Source: Balanoglossus misakiensis (taxonomy: Eukaryota; Hemichordata). Taken from it: DNA of 64,000 nucleotides. This document shows positions 50,541 to 63,218 of this stretch, in pieces (position 1 is the first letter of the stretch; every line of letters begins with the position of its first letter). The notes under the pieces were generated by a model. It had not been told where the DNA came from, searched no databases, and worked only from the letters and a program-made list of their open reading frames with translations. Made by a program: the position numbers and the translations under genes. The stretch is from NCBI GenBank assembly GCA_040954595.2, contig CM082595.2, positions 496,001 to 560,000 on the forward strand, written 5' to 3'.

Positions 50541-50747
50541 ATGGTGACTCGTAAGAGTTCAGCATTTAAAAAGGTGCTACGGAATAATAATTTCTTTGAA
50601 GAATGTTTTGCGAGACTATACTCAAGTCACAGTCTTATTCAGGCCACTGCAAAAATGACTGAAAAAGTGAAGAAAACTCATGAAAATCTAAGTAAAGAAG
50701 ATATCGGAAAATTGTCAAAAACCAAACGGCTGAAAAAGAGGAAATAG
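50541..50747 (+). CDS. possible small basic protein, unknown
   Basis: An ORF of 68 codons starting MVTRKSSAFKKVL in a strong Kozak context (TTTCCATGGTG); an in-frame upstream ATG at 50493 would add 16 residues. The product is hydrophilic, with FFEECFARLYSSH in the middle and a Lys-rich end (KLSKTKRLKKRK). I do not recognise a family. The residue mix looks more protein-like than other short ORFs nearby, but length alone does not prove coding. It could also be a single exon of a longer gene or a non-functional ORF. Confidence 0.3.
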   Translation: MVTRKSSAFKKVLRNNNFFEECFARLYSSHSLIQATAKMTEKVKKTHENLSKEDIGKLSKTKRLKKRK

Positions 50748-50780
50748 GGCAAAATTCGCAAAATATTTAAATAATACTAA

Positions 50781-52240
50781 AAGGAGGTCGAACTGCGGTA
50801 TTAGGGTATAATCTATGACGTAATCATTCACGAAGACTGATTAGCATATGAGAAGCGACTACAAGAATCACCATAATATATAGCAAATTAAACCATTTTC
50901 ATACATAAATGTCCTATACCTCCGGACCTCCCTGCCCAGGTTCGACAACTGAAAACGGTTTTATGTCTCCATTTTACTTCTGAAATCTTTCAACGGTTAG
51001 AGTGCATTACCTCGACTGAATGATATATATTATCTCTCCGACTCTCCGTTTCTTATCGTGAATATCAGATAGTGTTCGTTTCAGAAGCGAGAAAAAATGA
51101 AAATGATGATGATTTTGAGCTGGTTACATTCCGAGGAGCATCTAAGTAATATTATCTTGGATACTATTTCATTTGTACGCAGTAGTGTTGGATTGTGGTA
51201 TTGGAATAACACAGAAGCATTTTTTATCATAAATTATTACGTCTAATGTATACCTTTAACTTTCCTGGCGCAAAGATCGCCCTCGTGTGGTAAATGAACA
51301 AATCTTAGAAAGTGAGAGTTGCTAGGAAACAACTGAGAGTGGAGAGAGTTTGTTTGTATCTTTCTGGTGAACCGTTTGATATTTGCTGGGGTTGAATATA
51401 TATACTTCAAGCGCAATATTTAAAAAAGTTCGAATTCGTTTGTTTAGATATATTAATATGTTGCGAATACATATACTGTAACTGCCCTGGGTAAAGTAAT
51501 GGCTGATATTAATGGATATACCCACGCGTGTCCCTATCCTGATAATTACATGATGACAATGAATGTTTGATCCCCGAAAATTGAAAGCTGAAAGCCAATG
51601 AAAAAGCAACGTTGGAGCTCTGAAGTTTGCAGTTTGTATACATCTGTGTAAACTTTACAGTAAAGATATAACACTTTGACTATGAACAAGGTAAAAATAA
51701 TTATGAATATTACTTTAATAGTTAATTTATTATAATGTTTCAAAATCAAAAGAGAGGTCGAAACGTGGTATTGAGAGATTGCCATGACAGCGTCATTCAC
51801 AACGAGACATAAGCAATTAGCGACTACTAGAATCACCATATTTTTTATAACAAATTATTATCAATTATATGAAACTTGTCCCATTACCTCCGGACCTCCC
51901 TATCTATTCTGTAGATCAGCTTTTCTATAAGTAGCTTTCTTTTTAAGTGAAATATCTTTTAGTGGTGACACTCAAGACACAGACATCATATCAATATTTG
52001 CTTTGGTAGAAGTTCTTACCGAATTTTTAAAAAGACCTAGGTGAAAATGTGAACCAAATGTTATTATTCTGTCGTTGCTTATTAAAATGGTTCCAGAAGT
52101 ATCCCGATGTACCGAAAATCCAGACCCTTTCTCAGTCATTGTGGAATTTGAAATGAATAGTATGCAGGAATGTTTCTTTATCATAAATTATAATCCATTT
52201 CTGCCAGCCGCAATAGCGCCCCAAGCGGTCGTGAACAAAT
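50781..52240. repeat. diverged tandem duplication, period about 970 bp
   Basis: GGAGGTCGAA (50783) and GAGAGGTCGAA (51752); GACTACAAGAATCACCATA and GACTACTAGAATCACCATA; CCTCCGGACCTCCCT at 50919 and 51887; TTTTATCATAAATTAT at 51223 and TTTATCATAAATTATA at 52178. All are offset by 964-970 bases in the same order. Identity between these blocks is patchy, so it is an old duplication or two copies of one dispersed element. Confidence 0.6.
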
Positions 52241-52742
52241 CTTGTACGATGAAGTGCAAGTGTGTTGTGTTGTGTGCGGGGTGGGGATGGGTGGGAGACC
52301 AGTTATTTTCGCGGAGAAACTTACGGTACTGTTAGTTATTACCGCAACCTCTGCGAAAAGAAATATGCAGTAAACCTTCGACTCACAACTTGAAAGCATA
52401 AACCAGGAGGGAAGACCGTGATGAAACAAACCAATTTTAGAGGTTCAAAAAGCATATAGACACTTTTTCATTACCAGATCTTACAACAAAACGTAAAATT
52501 GTATCTTTCAGACTTCAGTAAAGAAATGTCGGAGGTATCTGTGACGCAAGTATGTTGTATAAAAGCCCGAAGAAAACTTTAAGATAAACATCCAACTACT
52601 AAAATGTGTTCAGCATACGATGTAAAATAATCCTGTGAACTTGCGTCATGGATATTATGCCTACAAGTGTTTTGAAATATGTTTTTTTAAATACTCGCAA
52701 GTAAACATTGTAAACAAATTTCGTCTAAAATGTGTAGTTTCG

Positions 52743-52810
52743 TGACGTCATGGACTGGGACTGAATTAATAATTTAGTATGTGACGTTACATTTCCATCC
52801 TGCGCATGCG
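52743..52810 (+). promoter_or_regulatory. GNB1 promoter motifs: CRE and NRF1-type site
   Basis: TGACGTCA at 52743-52750, a second half-like TGACGTTA at 52782 and the palindromic TGCGCATGCG at 52801-52810 (NRF1 consensus). They lie just upstream of the presumed first exon; no TATA box is seen. Confidence 0.5.
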
Positions 52811-52837
52811 TTCATTTGAGCTCTTTGGGGTTTCCCG

Positions 52838-52979
52838 ACATTCAACACAGGGGCACCGCACCCTCGGAGCGAAGAGAAAAGAAAATAATAATTGTAGACT
52901 GATATCAACGATTTGAGGAACGTTTACTTGATTTTACAGGCGATCCATCGGGTGTTGCCCACCACCAATTTGTAGTAGA
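52838..52979 (+). other. GNB1: GNB1 non-coding first exon (5' boundary approximate)
   Basis: GC-richer segment ending GTAGTAGA|GTAAGT, a near-perfect donor at 52980. It has no useful ATG. It fits the untranslated first exon expected before the coding exon at 60233. An internal TTTTACAG at 52931-52938 might be an alternative acceptor. Confidence 0.55.
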
Positions 52980-55900
52980 GTAAGTAAGCTTTCAATTCAT
53001 CTCACTTTCGTAGTCATCGTTTTTGCAATACAAATATAAATTGTAGTTTTGTAGTCGTACGTCGCCGGCATCGTAGGCCGATATTTGAATGAAGCGTCGA
53101 AAGACATAGCTTGTGACTTCGTCTGCATCTGTATTTATTTGGGAAAATGCATATGAATATTGCACGATCGGTATTTATACTGGTAGGCACAGGTGTTCGT
53201 TTGGTATTTCCAGGTGTACTTTGTTAGCCATTACCGATTTTTGTGCACCGTACCCGTCTGTGTCAAAGACGCAAGTGACAGCACCTCCATCATAGCCCAT
53301 GTATGTTTCAGTGTAGCTATCGAGATGTCTGCATAAAATACAATAATAATTTGCGAAAATATATTTTCATTCTTCTAGAGTTTCTTTTAAACCTTTCGAA
53401 TGAGGAAAAAATTTTGCAATTTCGGAAAAATATTACTTGTATTTTTGCAGCCTGTAAACAGGCGCTGCGCTAAAATAAACGGTGTTTTTCTTAAATTTTA
53501 TCGTGGAAAATATTCGATAAAATGGTGGAAAATAGCATGTCCGCCATGATGGATGCGGCGACGTTCCCGACTACTTGAAAAATAGATAGATGTCAAATAA
53601 TCGCGTTTATCCTATTTCCGATTTCCTAATGCAAATAAAAATATCATGTTTGGTTGCGAATTTTGTCAATACGAAAGTACCAAATGTTAGCGTGAAAGTG
53701 TTTTCTGTCGTGAAGATGTTCCCGAACAACGATGATAAGGGTTTGGTGAATTTCCAAGATGGCTGCCCTGCATAATGATTTACTTTACGGTGTTTTTGAT
53801 GCAGAACTCCCAGACGGCTCTAGATTAGCTCGGATTTTATAACGTCTGGAGATATAAGATAATGATATCGATCGCCACTTCTTAATTTTTTTAAAAGTGC
53901 ATTATCTCATGTGAAAGAAAAAGTTAGTCTTCACCAAGATACTCGAGAGAAATTGACATCAGTTCAGATGAAACATACATGTTGAAATCGACATCGTGGA
54001 AAGCGTTCTTGCTCAGTGTTTTAAGATTGTTTTAAATGCTATAGATAAGATTGCATAGTATGATACTGCATGAAATGGTAATCTTATATGACCAGATTAT
54101 ATTTGTTTGGAACATGAGAACGTATAGTAGTTCATGCACGAATCTGAGATGCATTGTAGAGTAAAGTACATTTGGGCATGTGGGGATGCATTTTATGTAT
54201 TCTGGGAGCACAAGAATTTGTCACATATTGGTGTATTATGTACTCATTGTGGTTGAATTAAACCCTGCAGGATATTCATGTTGGTCTGACCTGAAAGGGC
54301 ACATCTACACAATACAGTTCTTCAGAGAGGATTGACTAAAGACTGAAATCATTGTGTTGGAAGTGACCTTGGTAGTCCCACCGAACAAATTTGGGTCAGT
54401 TGTCAAATTCTTATATGTTTAATTTTCTAAGACCAGCTAAACGTGTGGGTGTGTACATTTAAAAGTTTATCAATGCAACTCCGCAAATGTGTTCATCTCC
54501 CAAATGTGTGGTGTGTTGAGAGAAGTGGGAGGGGCCACACATCTTGTGAAATCTTGTTGTTGTCAAACAAAGAAAACAGTCTTCTGTGAAATACACTCAT
54601 TGAAACATTTTCATTATTTCTTCATTTTATCAAATTAATGCTCATGGTTGTCATATAGTTTTGATTTCCATGGATCAATACAAAGTAGTTGAGAAACCAA
54701 ACTGTGTGATTTGTAGCTATCATTTGTACATTGCGTTGCTCATTTCGAGTAGAAGCCATTGTTTGTTCAATGCTTTATTGTTGCATGTGTTGTGGTGACA
54801 TTTGTGCGAGTCATAAAAAATAATGGTTTGGAAAGAAAAGTTATTATTCATGGCAAACTCTGATTCACTGCAGTACTGTCAGTGTTTTGTGTTGTTCTTT
54901 TTTGACAGAATGAAGTGTGTGTTTTTTAAACCAGTCTTTTGTGTGTGAGCGAAAGTAGGTCACAAAGTTTGGTGGCTGTCACCTATGTTTTGTTGATGTG
55001 CTTGATGTATGGACCATGTTTTCTATGCTGTCTTTGGGTAGCAACCAGAAAAAAAAAATCCTGCCACTAGTCTGATTATGGTATCATGACAGTGTCTAAA
55101 TATTGCAACAGCATGTATGTACACAATGCTATGAATTTAGTAAGGCAGTTGAGTAGTGTTTTTGCCAAAACTCAAATTCTAGTAAATTACACTGTAATAA
55201 ATTTTATAACAGGCTTGCATACTGTTACTGTGGATAAATTTATAATGCTCACTGATTTCATTGCATTGTCTTAAGAATATTTGAAACTGTAATTTTAAGA
55301 ATTTGTATAAGGTACATGTGCAAATATCCGTTGTATTTCAGAAGATCTGAAAATATATCTATGTTCAGTGCTGTTGATGTTAAATAGACTATGGCTGAGT
55401 CTAAATAGGATAAGTCGATCACCAGTTAAAACAGGATAATTTATGCACATAATTTCCCTGAATTGTCTATTTTTACATGGTTAACATACGGCTGTTACTG
55501 ACTATAGTGTTAAATTTTGGTGGGGTATAGTTCATGTACTTTATTTTTATTAGAACATGTTTTGGTCATGACTTCATATATACATATTCCCCCGAAATCA
55601 GGACCCAGTTGTAAAATAGTTAAATTTGCCCAGGGACTGAAAATACCATGCTACATCATTCATGTTGTATGCTTCAAAAACTGTATATAATTTTACAACT
55701 AGAATTTGTTTGCTCCCCAGCTTTATATACCCATTTTCTGTCGCAGGGGCATTCACTGTAGAATGTATCCCTAGTCTAGCCGTATCTCAAATTTCTGTAC
55801 TGTAGTCACTACGTGTGCCTAGTACGGTGATTGTTCAGTTATTTATTGAATATTTATTGTCTGTTTAATTAGTTAAATGTATTAGAGTGCTCAGGCATAT

Positions 55901-57888
55901 CCTAAGCTGGAACCAACTATACTCACAAAATTAATTCATATGCTTGTGTGAATATAAAATGTTCTGATTAAATACACTGTGATCCCAGTTTACTATCTAG
56001 TGCAGTCCAGGGTTCCCGGAATATGAAACAGACGTCCAAAATGACAGCTGCAATATTTAGAAAATGTAATTATGGTATTTATTTTATTCACACAAATAAA
56101 ATCTAGTTCACCCCCTTCTCTAAAACAAGAACATACTGGTACAGCTTTTGTTCATCTGTTATTAGCCCCATATTGCATGTGATCAGTTCACTGTCCCAAA
56201 ATTAGGTTACAGTAATAAATGGGCATGGGGCTGTTACTAGAGTTTTATGAAGTTTCTGTAAAAATTCTTATTAGAAGCCTTGGATTGTAAATGAGGAAAC
56301 CCTTTGTCCGTTTCCCCAGAAATCTTACGTGTGGCTTTGTAATGGGCATAACAGAATTGTCTGGAAATTCTAAGCTGTACAGATTGATCAGGTACAAACT
56401 CTGATAGTCATTTTACAGCTATTAATATTGGGTGTGGCTTTCAAATAAGAATTAAATTGAGGGCACTGTAGCCCAAAATTGTGTTGGATAGCATTTCTTC
56501 CGATAATGCACATTATGCAGTTGTGTATCAGAACACGTCAACTTCCATGTTTGATGCTTTGAATACCAGGAAAAAAGTGGTAAAGAGTGCCTGTCTCTTG
56601 ATGACCTACTTTTGAACCTGCTTATATATTGTCTGTACTTATAATCCTACATGTTTGAAAAGTTTAGCACCATTCAATTCAGTGTCAAACTTGGTTAGCT
56701 CTCGACTAACCAAATTAAAGCCTGCGTTAGCCCATTGCTAATGCTGAAGTATTACAATTTGATCATTAGCATACAACTGCATAAATAACCATGTGCTGAA
56801 AAGTAGAAATTCCGTAGTTTGTCAGTTCCTGAGTAAAGTTGTAAAATATTGAAAAATGTGCAACCCTACAATAGTACATTTATTTCAAAAAATTGAGAAT
56901 GTTATTGGTATTTGTAGTAACACACAGGATCAGTCGTCACACTTGATTAGGCATATGATGAAAATAGCCAACCTCCATTCATATGCATGTTATTTGCAGG
57001 TATTTGTGCTTGTTGCCATCCTCTCATAACATTTGGAGTTGCTAGGAGAGTGTTGCATTCAAAATACATACACAACTGTACATTGTCCATTTCCCTGATG
57101 TGTCCCCATTTGTCAAATTATCTTGGAATACATTTCAATACATTGTGTATTGTTTTTATGCATGTGCAAGATTTGTATAGCTAGTATTATGTATTTCTCA
57201 GAATGTCATGTGATTAGTGACATGTTTGAATGTCTATGTCATAGATAATTGAGTAAAACTTGTCTGAATTGGTTTGCCAACCCATTGGGCTTTCCTCAAG
57301 GATGGACAACTGGTACAGTCCCGGAGACATCAAGAACAAGAACAGGAAGTGATGTCATGATTGACTTCAATTTAGTGAACCTCAAAAGAATTGTGTTCGC
57401 AACAGACGGCCAATCGAGATCAGAACAGATACCTTCAGACCCAGAACTACTACTGTGTATTTTATTTTTAAACCCAAATTGGAGAAAAGAAAAGATGGTT
57501 TCACAAACAGGATATGTTTGTGACTGTAAAAATAACTCTAGCATCTTTAGAAGTTTGAGCATCACAGATGCGTCATACGGTAATTGTTAATTACTGTACG
57601 TCACTGATGTGTGTTCCCAGACTGTGCTTCATGGTCACTGGCAGCTGTCCATTTACAGCCCATCCACCATAGATACTTTGGAAGTGTTGTTACCAATGGT
57701 GTGAATTGTACCAGTGGTCGATAGCATTTGTCTGTTGCAGTATAGTCAAATCCAGATTGTGGCAAATAATGTGAGAAGTATTTCAAGTTGAAGTGTATGA
57801 AAGCGAAATAGATGAGAGCATGTACTGACTTGAGGTAGTAGTATCTTAGGAAATGGAAATTCATGTATTACTGCAATGGTACCGTCAA

Positions 57889-57944
57889 ACCTGTCTATAG
57901 TGGCCAGTCAAGGGACTTTCCTAAGCTGGCCTTTATAGACAGGT
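57889..57944. repeat. second MITE-like family, copy 2
   Basis: ACCTGTCTATAGTGGCCA at the left and TGGCCTTTATAGACAGGT at the right are inverted complements with one or two mismatches; about 20 bases lie between. A related GGGGTGGCCACTATATAGAG follows at about 57970. Confidence 0.7.
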
Positions 57945-58699
57945 CAATTAATGTGTATGTAAATTGCACAGGGGTGGCCACTATATAGAGGTTGAAACTA
58001 ACATTTGACTGTACTGTGTATACATGTCAATTGGTGTTTTCTCAAGAATTCTATCAAAAGTACAGGTTCTATTACTTGTGCAAGAGTATGGAATGTGAGT
58101 GTATGATCATATTACATAGGTTTATGAAATGAAGAAAACAGTGACGTGGTTCTTTTGATGAAAACATCGACATGGATCTGACAGTGTGTGAAAAATCCCA
58201 TCTGTATCTTTGTTTCCCACATCAGTTTATATGTGCATATGACCATGGTGTATGATTGTATTCAAAAGTGATTGCAATTTGCACACAGACGTTTGTGTAT
58301 TGATTTTTGTTTCCCAAGCTGACAAAAACATGAATGTGTTCTTCAAGCCGTGAAAAAAGGCGTGAATATTTCTTCGTATATGCAAAATAAAGAGGATTCT
58401 GACAAAGACTTCCAGCTACATGGAAATGTACAAGTATCTGTATTGAGCAGTTTTCGCATTTTCAGTTACAACATGAAATCTGCTTTCATACTCAGAGATA
58501 AAACAAAATGGTAGAAAGTATTCAGTTTAATGAATACGAAACTAGCTTAATTAATTAATTTTCTAAGTAGTTAGGATTCCATGGAATGGAACGGATAAAA
58601 TGAGAATCGTGTATGAATTGTTTGATGAAAGTAGCTTGGGTGATGATGTGTGTAACTGACAAATACTACATTTACCAGTGAATATTGTGTGATAAGTTG

Positions 58700-58799
58700 C
58701 ATTTAACCCTTTCACCCGTGTTCCCTCTTTAGAGGTCCAACCGTACCATAGAAAGAACAATGGGTTTGGACTGGACCATAGTGGTGAAAGGGTTAAATG
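58700..58799 (-). repeat. MITE-like element copy 8, complete with terminal inverted repeats
   Basis: CATTTAACCCTTTCACC at the left and GGTGAAAGGGTTAAATG at the right are perfect inverted complements, 17 bases each. The total is about 100 bases with no ORF. The outer CATTTAA/TTAAATG may include a palindromic target site. Confidence 0.85.
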
Positions 58800-60232
58800 T
58801 ACATGTATTGTGAGGGAAGAGGTTCATAAGGGACTTTCAGCGAAGAGATTAATCTTTCAGCATAGGGATTAATTACTATGATAGGAGTCACGTAATTTGT
58901 ATTAGCAATTGAGTGTTTTGGTATTTGAGTTTTCTGCTATTTGAATGCTTTTGGCAAGATATTGTAGAAACCTGAGTGTCTTCCCCTCCCAAACTTTTTT
59001 GATGAAAGGTCTTTTTCAATATCAGTTTGTTGTAAAATATCACAAAAGGCCATGTAACATTGTAAGGTCTTGAACCGTGGACACTGTCATGATACTGTAT
59101 ATACATGTATCTAATTCTATTTGTTAAAATTTCTGGTTGTTACCTTTGGTGATGTTAACACATACAAGAATGTTAATTTTATGATAATTTAGAAAAATGT
59201 GTGAGTTCAAAATTGATATGAAAAGACATCCAAGTTCCATGAGAAAAAATTGTAAGAGAAATGCCCCTAAAAGAACATTTTGGGAAAAAACATAGTCATG
59301 ATGCTCACCAAGATTATCTCTTCTCAAAATTATATTAAATTCATGAAAGAGGAAATTTTGTCTTGCCCCTTTGAAAGAGGCCATCATGGTGTCAGGATAG
59401 TAATTTATGTTGTGGAAATTACTTGAATTAAAAGCGCATGAAAGTCAGGGGAATGTTAACTGGTTTGAACTCCCAAAATATAGTTGCAAAAATTGAATTA
59501 AATTTCGATTGTAAAAAAAAGGTCTTGGTACAACTACAAGGATCATTGATTAACCTAGTTCCACTGTGTATCTTACCTTATGATTATGGGCATGCATAGA
59601 TCACGTGATAGAGAGGGGCCTGATAGTGTTTTCTCAGTCTCTGCTTATTTATTCCTCTGTCTTCGTGAAATTGCATGATAACATTTTTGTGTGTGTGTAT
59701 GTGTGTGTAATTATTTGGTACAAAGGAAAATATTAACACTGGATTTAAATTTAAAAAATATAAAATGAGACGGACCAAGTTTTAAAAAAAATGTTGCTGC
59801 CTTTACATGTACTGTGCCTTGGCAGAATTGTAAAATGTATCAACGCATTCGTCGTTTGAATAACTGTAAAGTGTTAATGGAATTCTAGGCACAAAGCGTT
59901 GTCGGAAAAAAGAAGTGAAGTCTGTCTATTGATGTTGAATATTTGTTTGTGATTTATTGTTTTGTGGTCTGTTGCTAAGGAGGCTGTCATTGGATTTTCA
60001 TAATTTATGAAAATATTAATCTCATTATGTTGGGTGGTGGCCATCTTGGATTTTTAGCCTGTCAAGTCGTAAACGCTCCTCAGAAATGACACCTTTGTTA
60101 CCGAGAAAATCTACCTCTGTCTTTCCCCATCATCATCTGTCTGTTCTGACTATATGCTAATTCTTCGTTCTCTTTTGATTTGCAGTTTTTTTTTATATAT
60201 AATTCTTTGAAATTTAAAAACATTCAGACATC

Positions 60233-63218
60233 ATGAGTGAGCTAGATCAACTTAGGCAAGAGGCTGAGGCCCTCAAGAACATGATTAGGGTGAGTATGCC
60301 ATATTTTCTCTTTTTCTTTTCGTGTACGAGTGTTCTGTTCATAGTCCTGATAACCTTGGTGTTTGTGTTGTGTTGGTGAAGTCTGAAATAATGAGCGTTT
60401 TCTATCGTTTGATGGAAATTTTGTGCAAGTTTCCCCGTGTAAGAGTGATTGATGATACGACAAGCAATTGCCGACTGTACAGAGAGGCCTGGCTTAGGTG
60501 TTTCAAAGCATTCGTTGTTTTTCCCCATGCATTGTGACATATTGTGTTACGTGTGATAAAACCGCCAAATTGGTGGTTGATGCCTGCCTACAACAGCGTA
60601 CACGACAGATCATTCTCTTGAAATTTTCGCCCAGCTTTTTAGATGTCTGATTTCTGAATGTGAGGGCTAGAATTTTAGTGATCAAAAGTCTGCGATTGTT
60701 ACTAACTGACCTTGATGGTTTGAATGTATTCATTAACTGCGTTTGAGGCCCACTCAGTCGTCTTATGCTTTCACTGTGCATTTTCAATGCCTCCATTTAT
60801 TCTTTTATCTGTCGTGTAGGTTGCCTTTTGTCATATTTGGTATTTTTCAAAGAAAATGATATTCACATGTGAATGAAAGTGAGAGCTAGTCTCTCTGGCT
60901 TCTATTAGAACACAAGCAGATTGCACGCATGGACATACATGTGAGATGACAGCTTTCATGCGAAATAGGTCTGCTTCTTAAAAATAGCTTTCTGAAAATA
61001 TTTTGACCTGGTGGTTCATTTCATAATGCGCATTTTGTTGTGTCCCTATGGTATTTTTATTTTCGCTTAAATTTCCAACTGTGAAGATGGGTTTTTGGAA
61101 TTCATTTTGGTGATCAGTGGAACAAAAATCTGACATGCGTGTCAATCATCTGCAATACCTGTCTTGTGCCATGGTAGCTATGAAGGCAAAGTTTGTATTT
61201 GTAAGATCTTGAGACTCAAGTATGATTTATGTACGATTTTATCTATCGTAACTGTTACTCTGATAGTGTTGAGATTAACGTGCAACTTAAAATTGGAAGG
61301 AAATATATTCGGTAATTGAAATAGACAATGGGAAAAGACAAAGAATCCTTTAAAAGGGCGTACTGCAAAGGTTAAAAATTCCAAAAAGATATTTTGATGA
61401 ATTCAGCCTCTAGTTGAACTAAATTGTAAAGAAACCAAATTTTGAAATTTACGACTGTTCAAATCCTTCATGCCAAAGGTCACTAAGCATGCCTTAGTGT
61501 TCATTTTCCAGTTGTTTCTTAGTTACCCCGTTGGTCTATAACTCTTGTCATGACTTGGTTGACAGCGGGCTAACAAAAACTGATGATGATAATGGTTTCA
61601 CAGTGCATGAAATTTTTAAATGAAATTTTCAAGTGGTGTATGATGCCTCAGTCGTTACTGTGGTGGTCCAATGAGAAATAGAGCAGTCAGCAACATATGA
61701 GAGGGGGTCTCATGCATTGCACATTCCAGATAACCCGTCTTCAAAGCCAAGTGTTGTATTTCAAGCCAGAGTGACCTATTTCTACAGAATTCTGTGAATA
61801 GCTGTATTTGTAACCTTACTGTATATGTAAATGTGGACATTCTGTATATGTAGATGTGGGCCGTGTGTGTGTCGCAGTTTTTTCAGTTCACATTGTGATG
61901 TGGGGTGGGTTACACAATGGTTTGCATTTTCTCTCTGATGAGCCTTGTTACCCGGAGACCGTTATGGAAGTTGCTGCATTGTATGTACAGTAGAGTGGTC
62001 CAGAACATATCCTAGAAATCAAACTATGTTCATGTTTTACTTGAAGTACCGGTACCATGATCATGTATCATAGTAACACCAATAGTACGATCAAAATTTC
62101 GATATATATCTCCCATAAACGGTAGGGATCATGTTCTGATCACTCTCTCACAAAAATACATGGCAGCAGAAGTACATGACTTCATGTACTTCATTGTCTG
62201 TCATTCTACTGTGATTTTCACTGAGTATTTCCAGGTGGAAATGTTTCGGCTTTCAGTTAAAACAACATGTTTGTCATTTTTGGGGGAAGTGAATGTATAG
62301 CTGGATTGGTATTTTGATGTTGTCAGTTCATGGTCGGTGTAAGAGAACCTTGGTGACATCTCTCAGCAATTGCCCCCAAGATGTTCACTTATGCATTTCC
62401 TGTATTCAAATCCCTCCCAGACTATCCATTTCACACTTCAGAGTGTCAGCAATGCCAGTGTCTGCCTCTCTGTGTCAGAAACGTCTCTTGAAGCCAGTAT
62501 ATTTATTGCCTGTCAATACTGGAAAGAAGTTGCAACTACACCCATGCAGAAATGAATTTAACCCAGTTGAATAGATTTGGAATCTAATGATAGATGTGTG
62601 TGGGTGTGTTTGTGTGTGTGTCAGTTCTTGGAAAAGGGGCCATGCAAGTCGGTGCAGAATTGGTGAACTTGCCTGGAGTTGTAACAAATGGATATTGTGA
62701 ATGGCGGTATTACTCACCTCTTTGTGGGTAATGAGTTTGCCATAAGGAGCTTGGCCTTGTCATTGGGTGAAATGTCTGCTCGGGGCTTCTCTGTACAATG
62801 TCATGGCAAAGGCCAAAATCGTGGCCTGTCACCATCTCCGCTGGGTGTCTGTGAAATGTTTCTAGTGTGCTGGTGTGAGTGTGAAGATACTTGACATACG
62901 ATTCAAATTCTGACAACGGAATTGTGTTCATGTGTGAGGAGTATAAGTATTGGAGATTTGCATAAAGTGTAACTGTTTAGTTCTTCCATCGAGGATCTCC
63001 TTGCACAAATTATAATGATATCTTGTGGCACGTGTGTTGTAATCACACATCAATATCTGTCTCACCTTTCAGGATGCCAGGAAAGCAGCAGGAGATACAA
63101 CACTGGCTCAGGTAACAGCAAATATGGAGCCAGTTGGGCGAATTCAGATGAGAACACGTCGCACACTTAGAGGACACCTTGCCAAGATTTATGCCATGCA
63201 CTGGGGTTCAGATTCTAG
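60233..63218 (+). CDS. GNB1: G-protein beta subunit GNB1, first two coding exons (3' partial)
   Basis: Beta subunit of heterotrimeric G proteins; it forms an obligate dimer with gamma and acts on the inner face of the plasma membrane. Coding exon 1, 60233-60289, within exon 60186-60289, gives [19 protein letters not shown]. Coding exon 2, 63073-63218, continues [15 protein letters not shown], then [20 protein letters not shown] and AMHWGSDSR. These are the N-terminal coiled-coil helix that pairs with gamma and the start of the first WD40 blade. The 2.8-kb intron between them holds no gene. The rest of the seven-bladed propeller lies right of the window. Exon 2 ends with a codon split after AG, followed by GTGAGT. 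Identity to vertebrate GNB1 is very high over the 68 visible residues; GNB2-4 are less similar in this N-terminus, but a single invertebrate gene may represent all four. Confidence 0.95.

Larger units (their letters stand above)
52980..60185 (+). other. GNB1 intron 1, 7.2 kb
   Basis: No other gene seen. It carries the ACCTGTCTATA element at 57889-57944, the best MITE-like copy at 58700-58799 and a GT microsatellite near 59687-59708. Short ORFs inside lack family features. Confidence 0.6.

Noticed and set aside
57249-57590. 113-codon ORF in GNB1 intron 1
   Set aside because: No recognisable domain, the opposite strand is equally open, and it lies within the intron of a strongly assigned gene.
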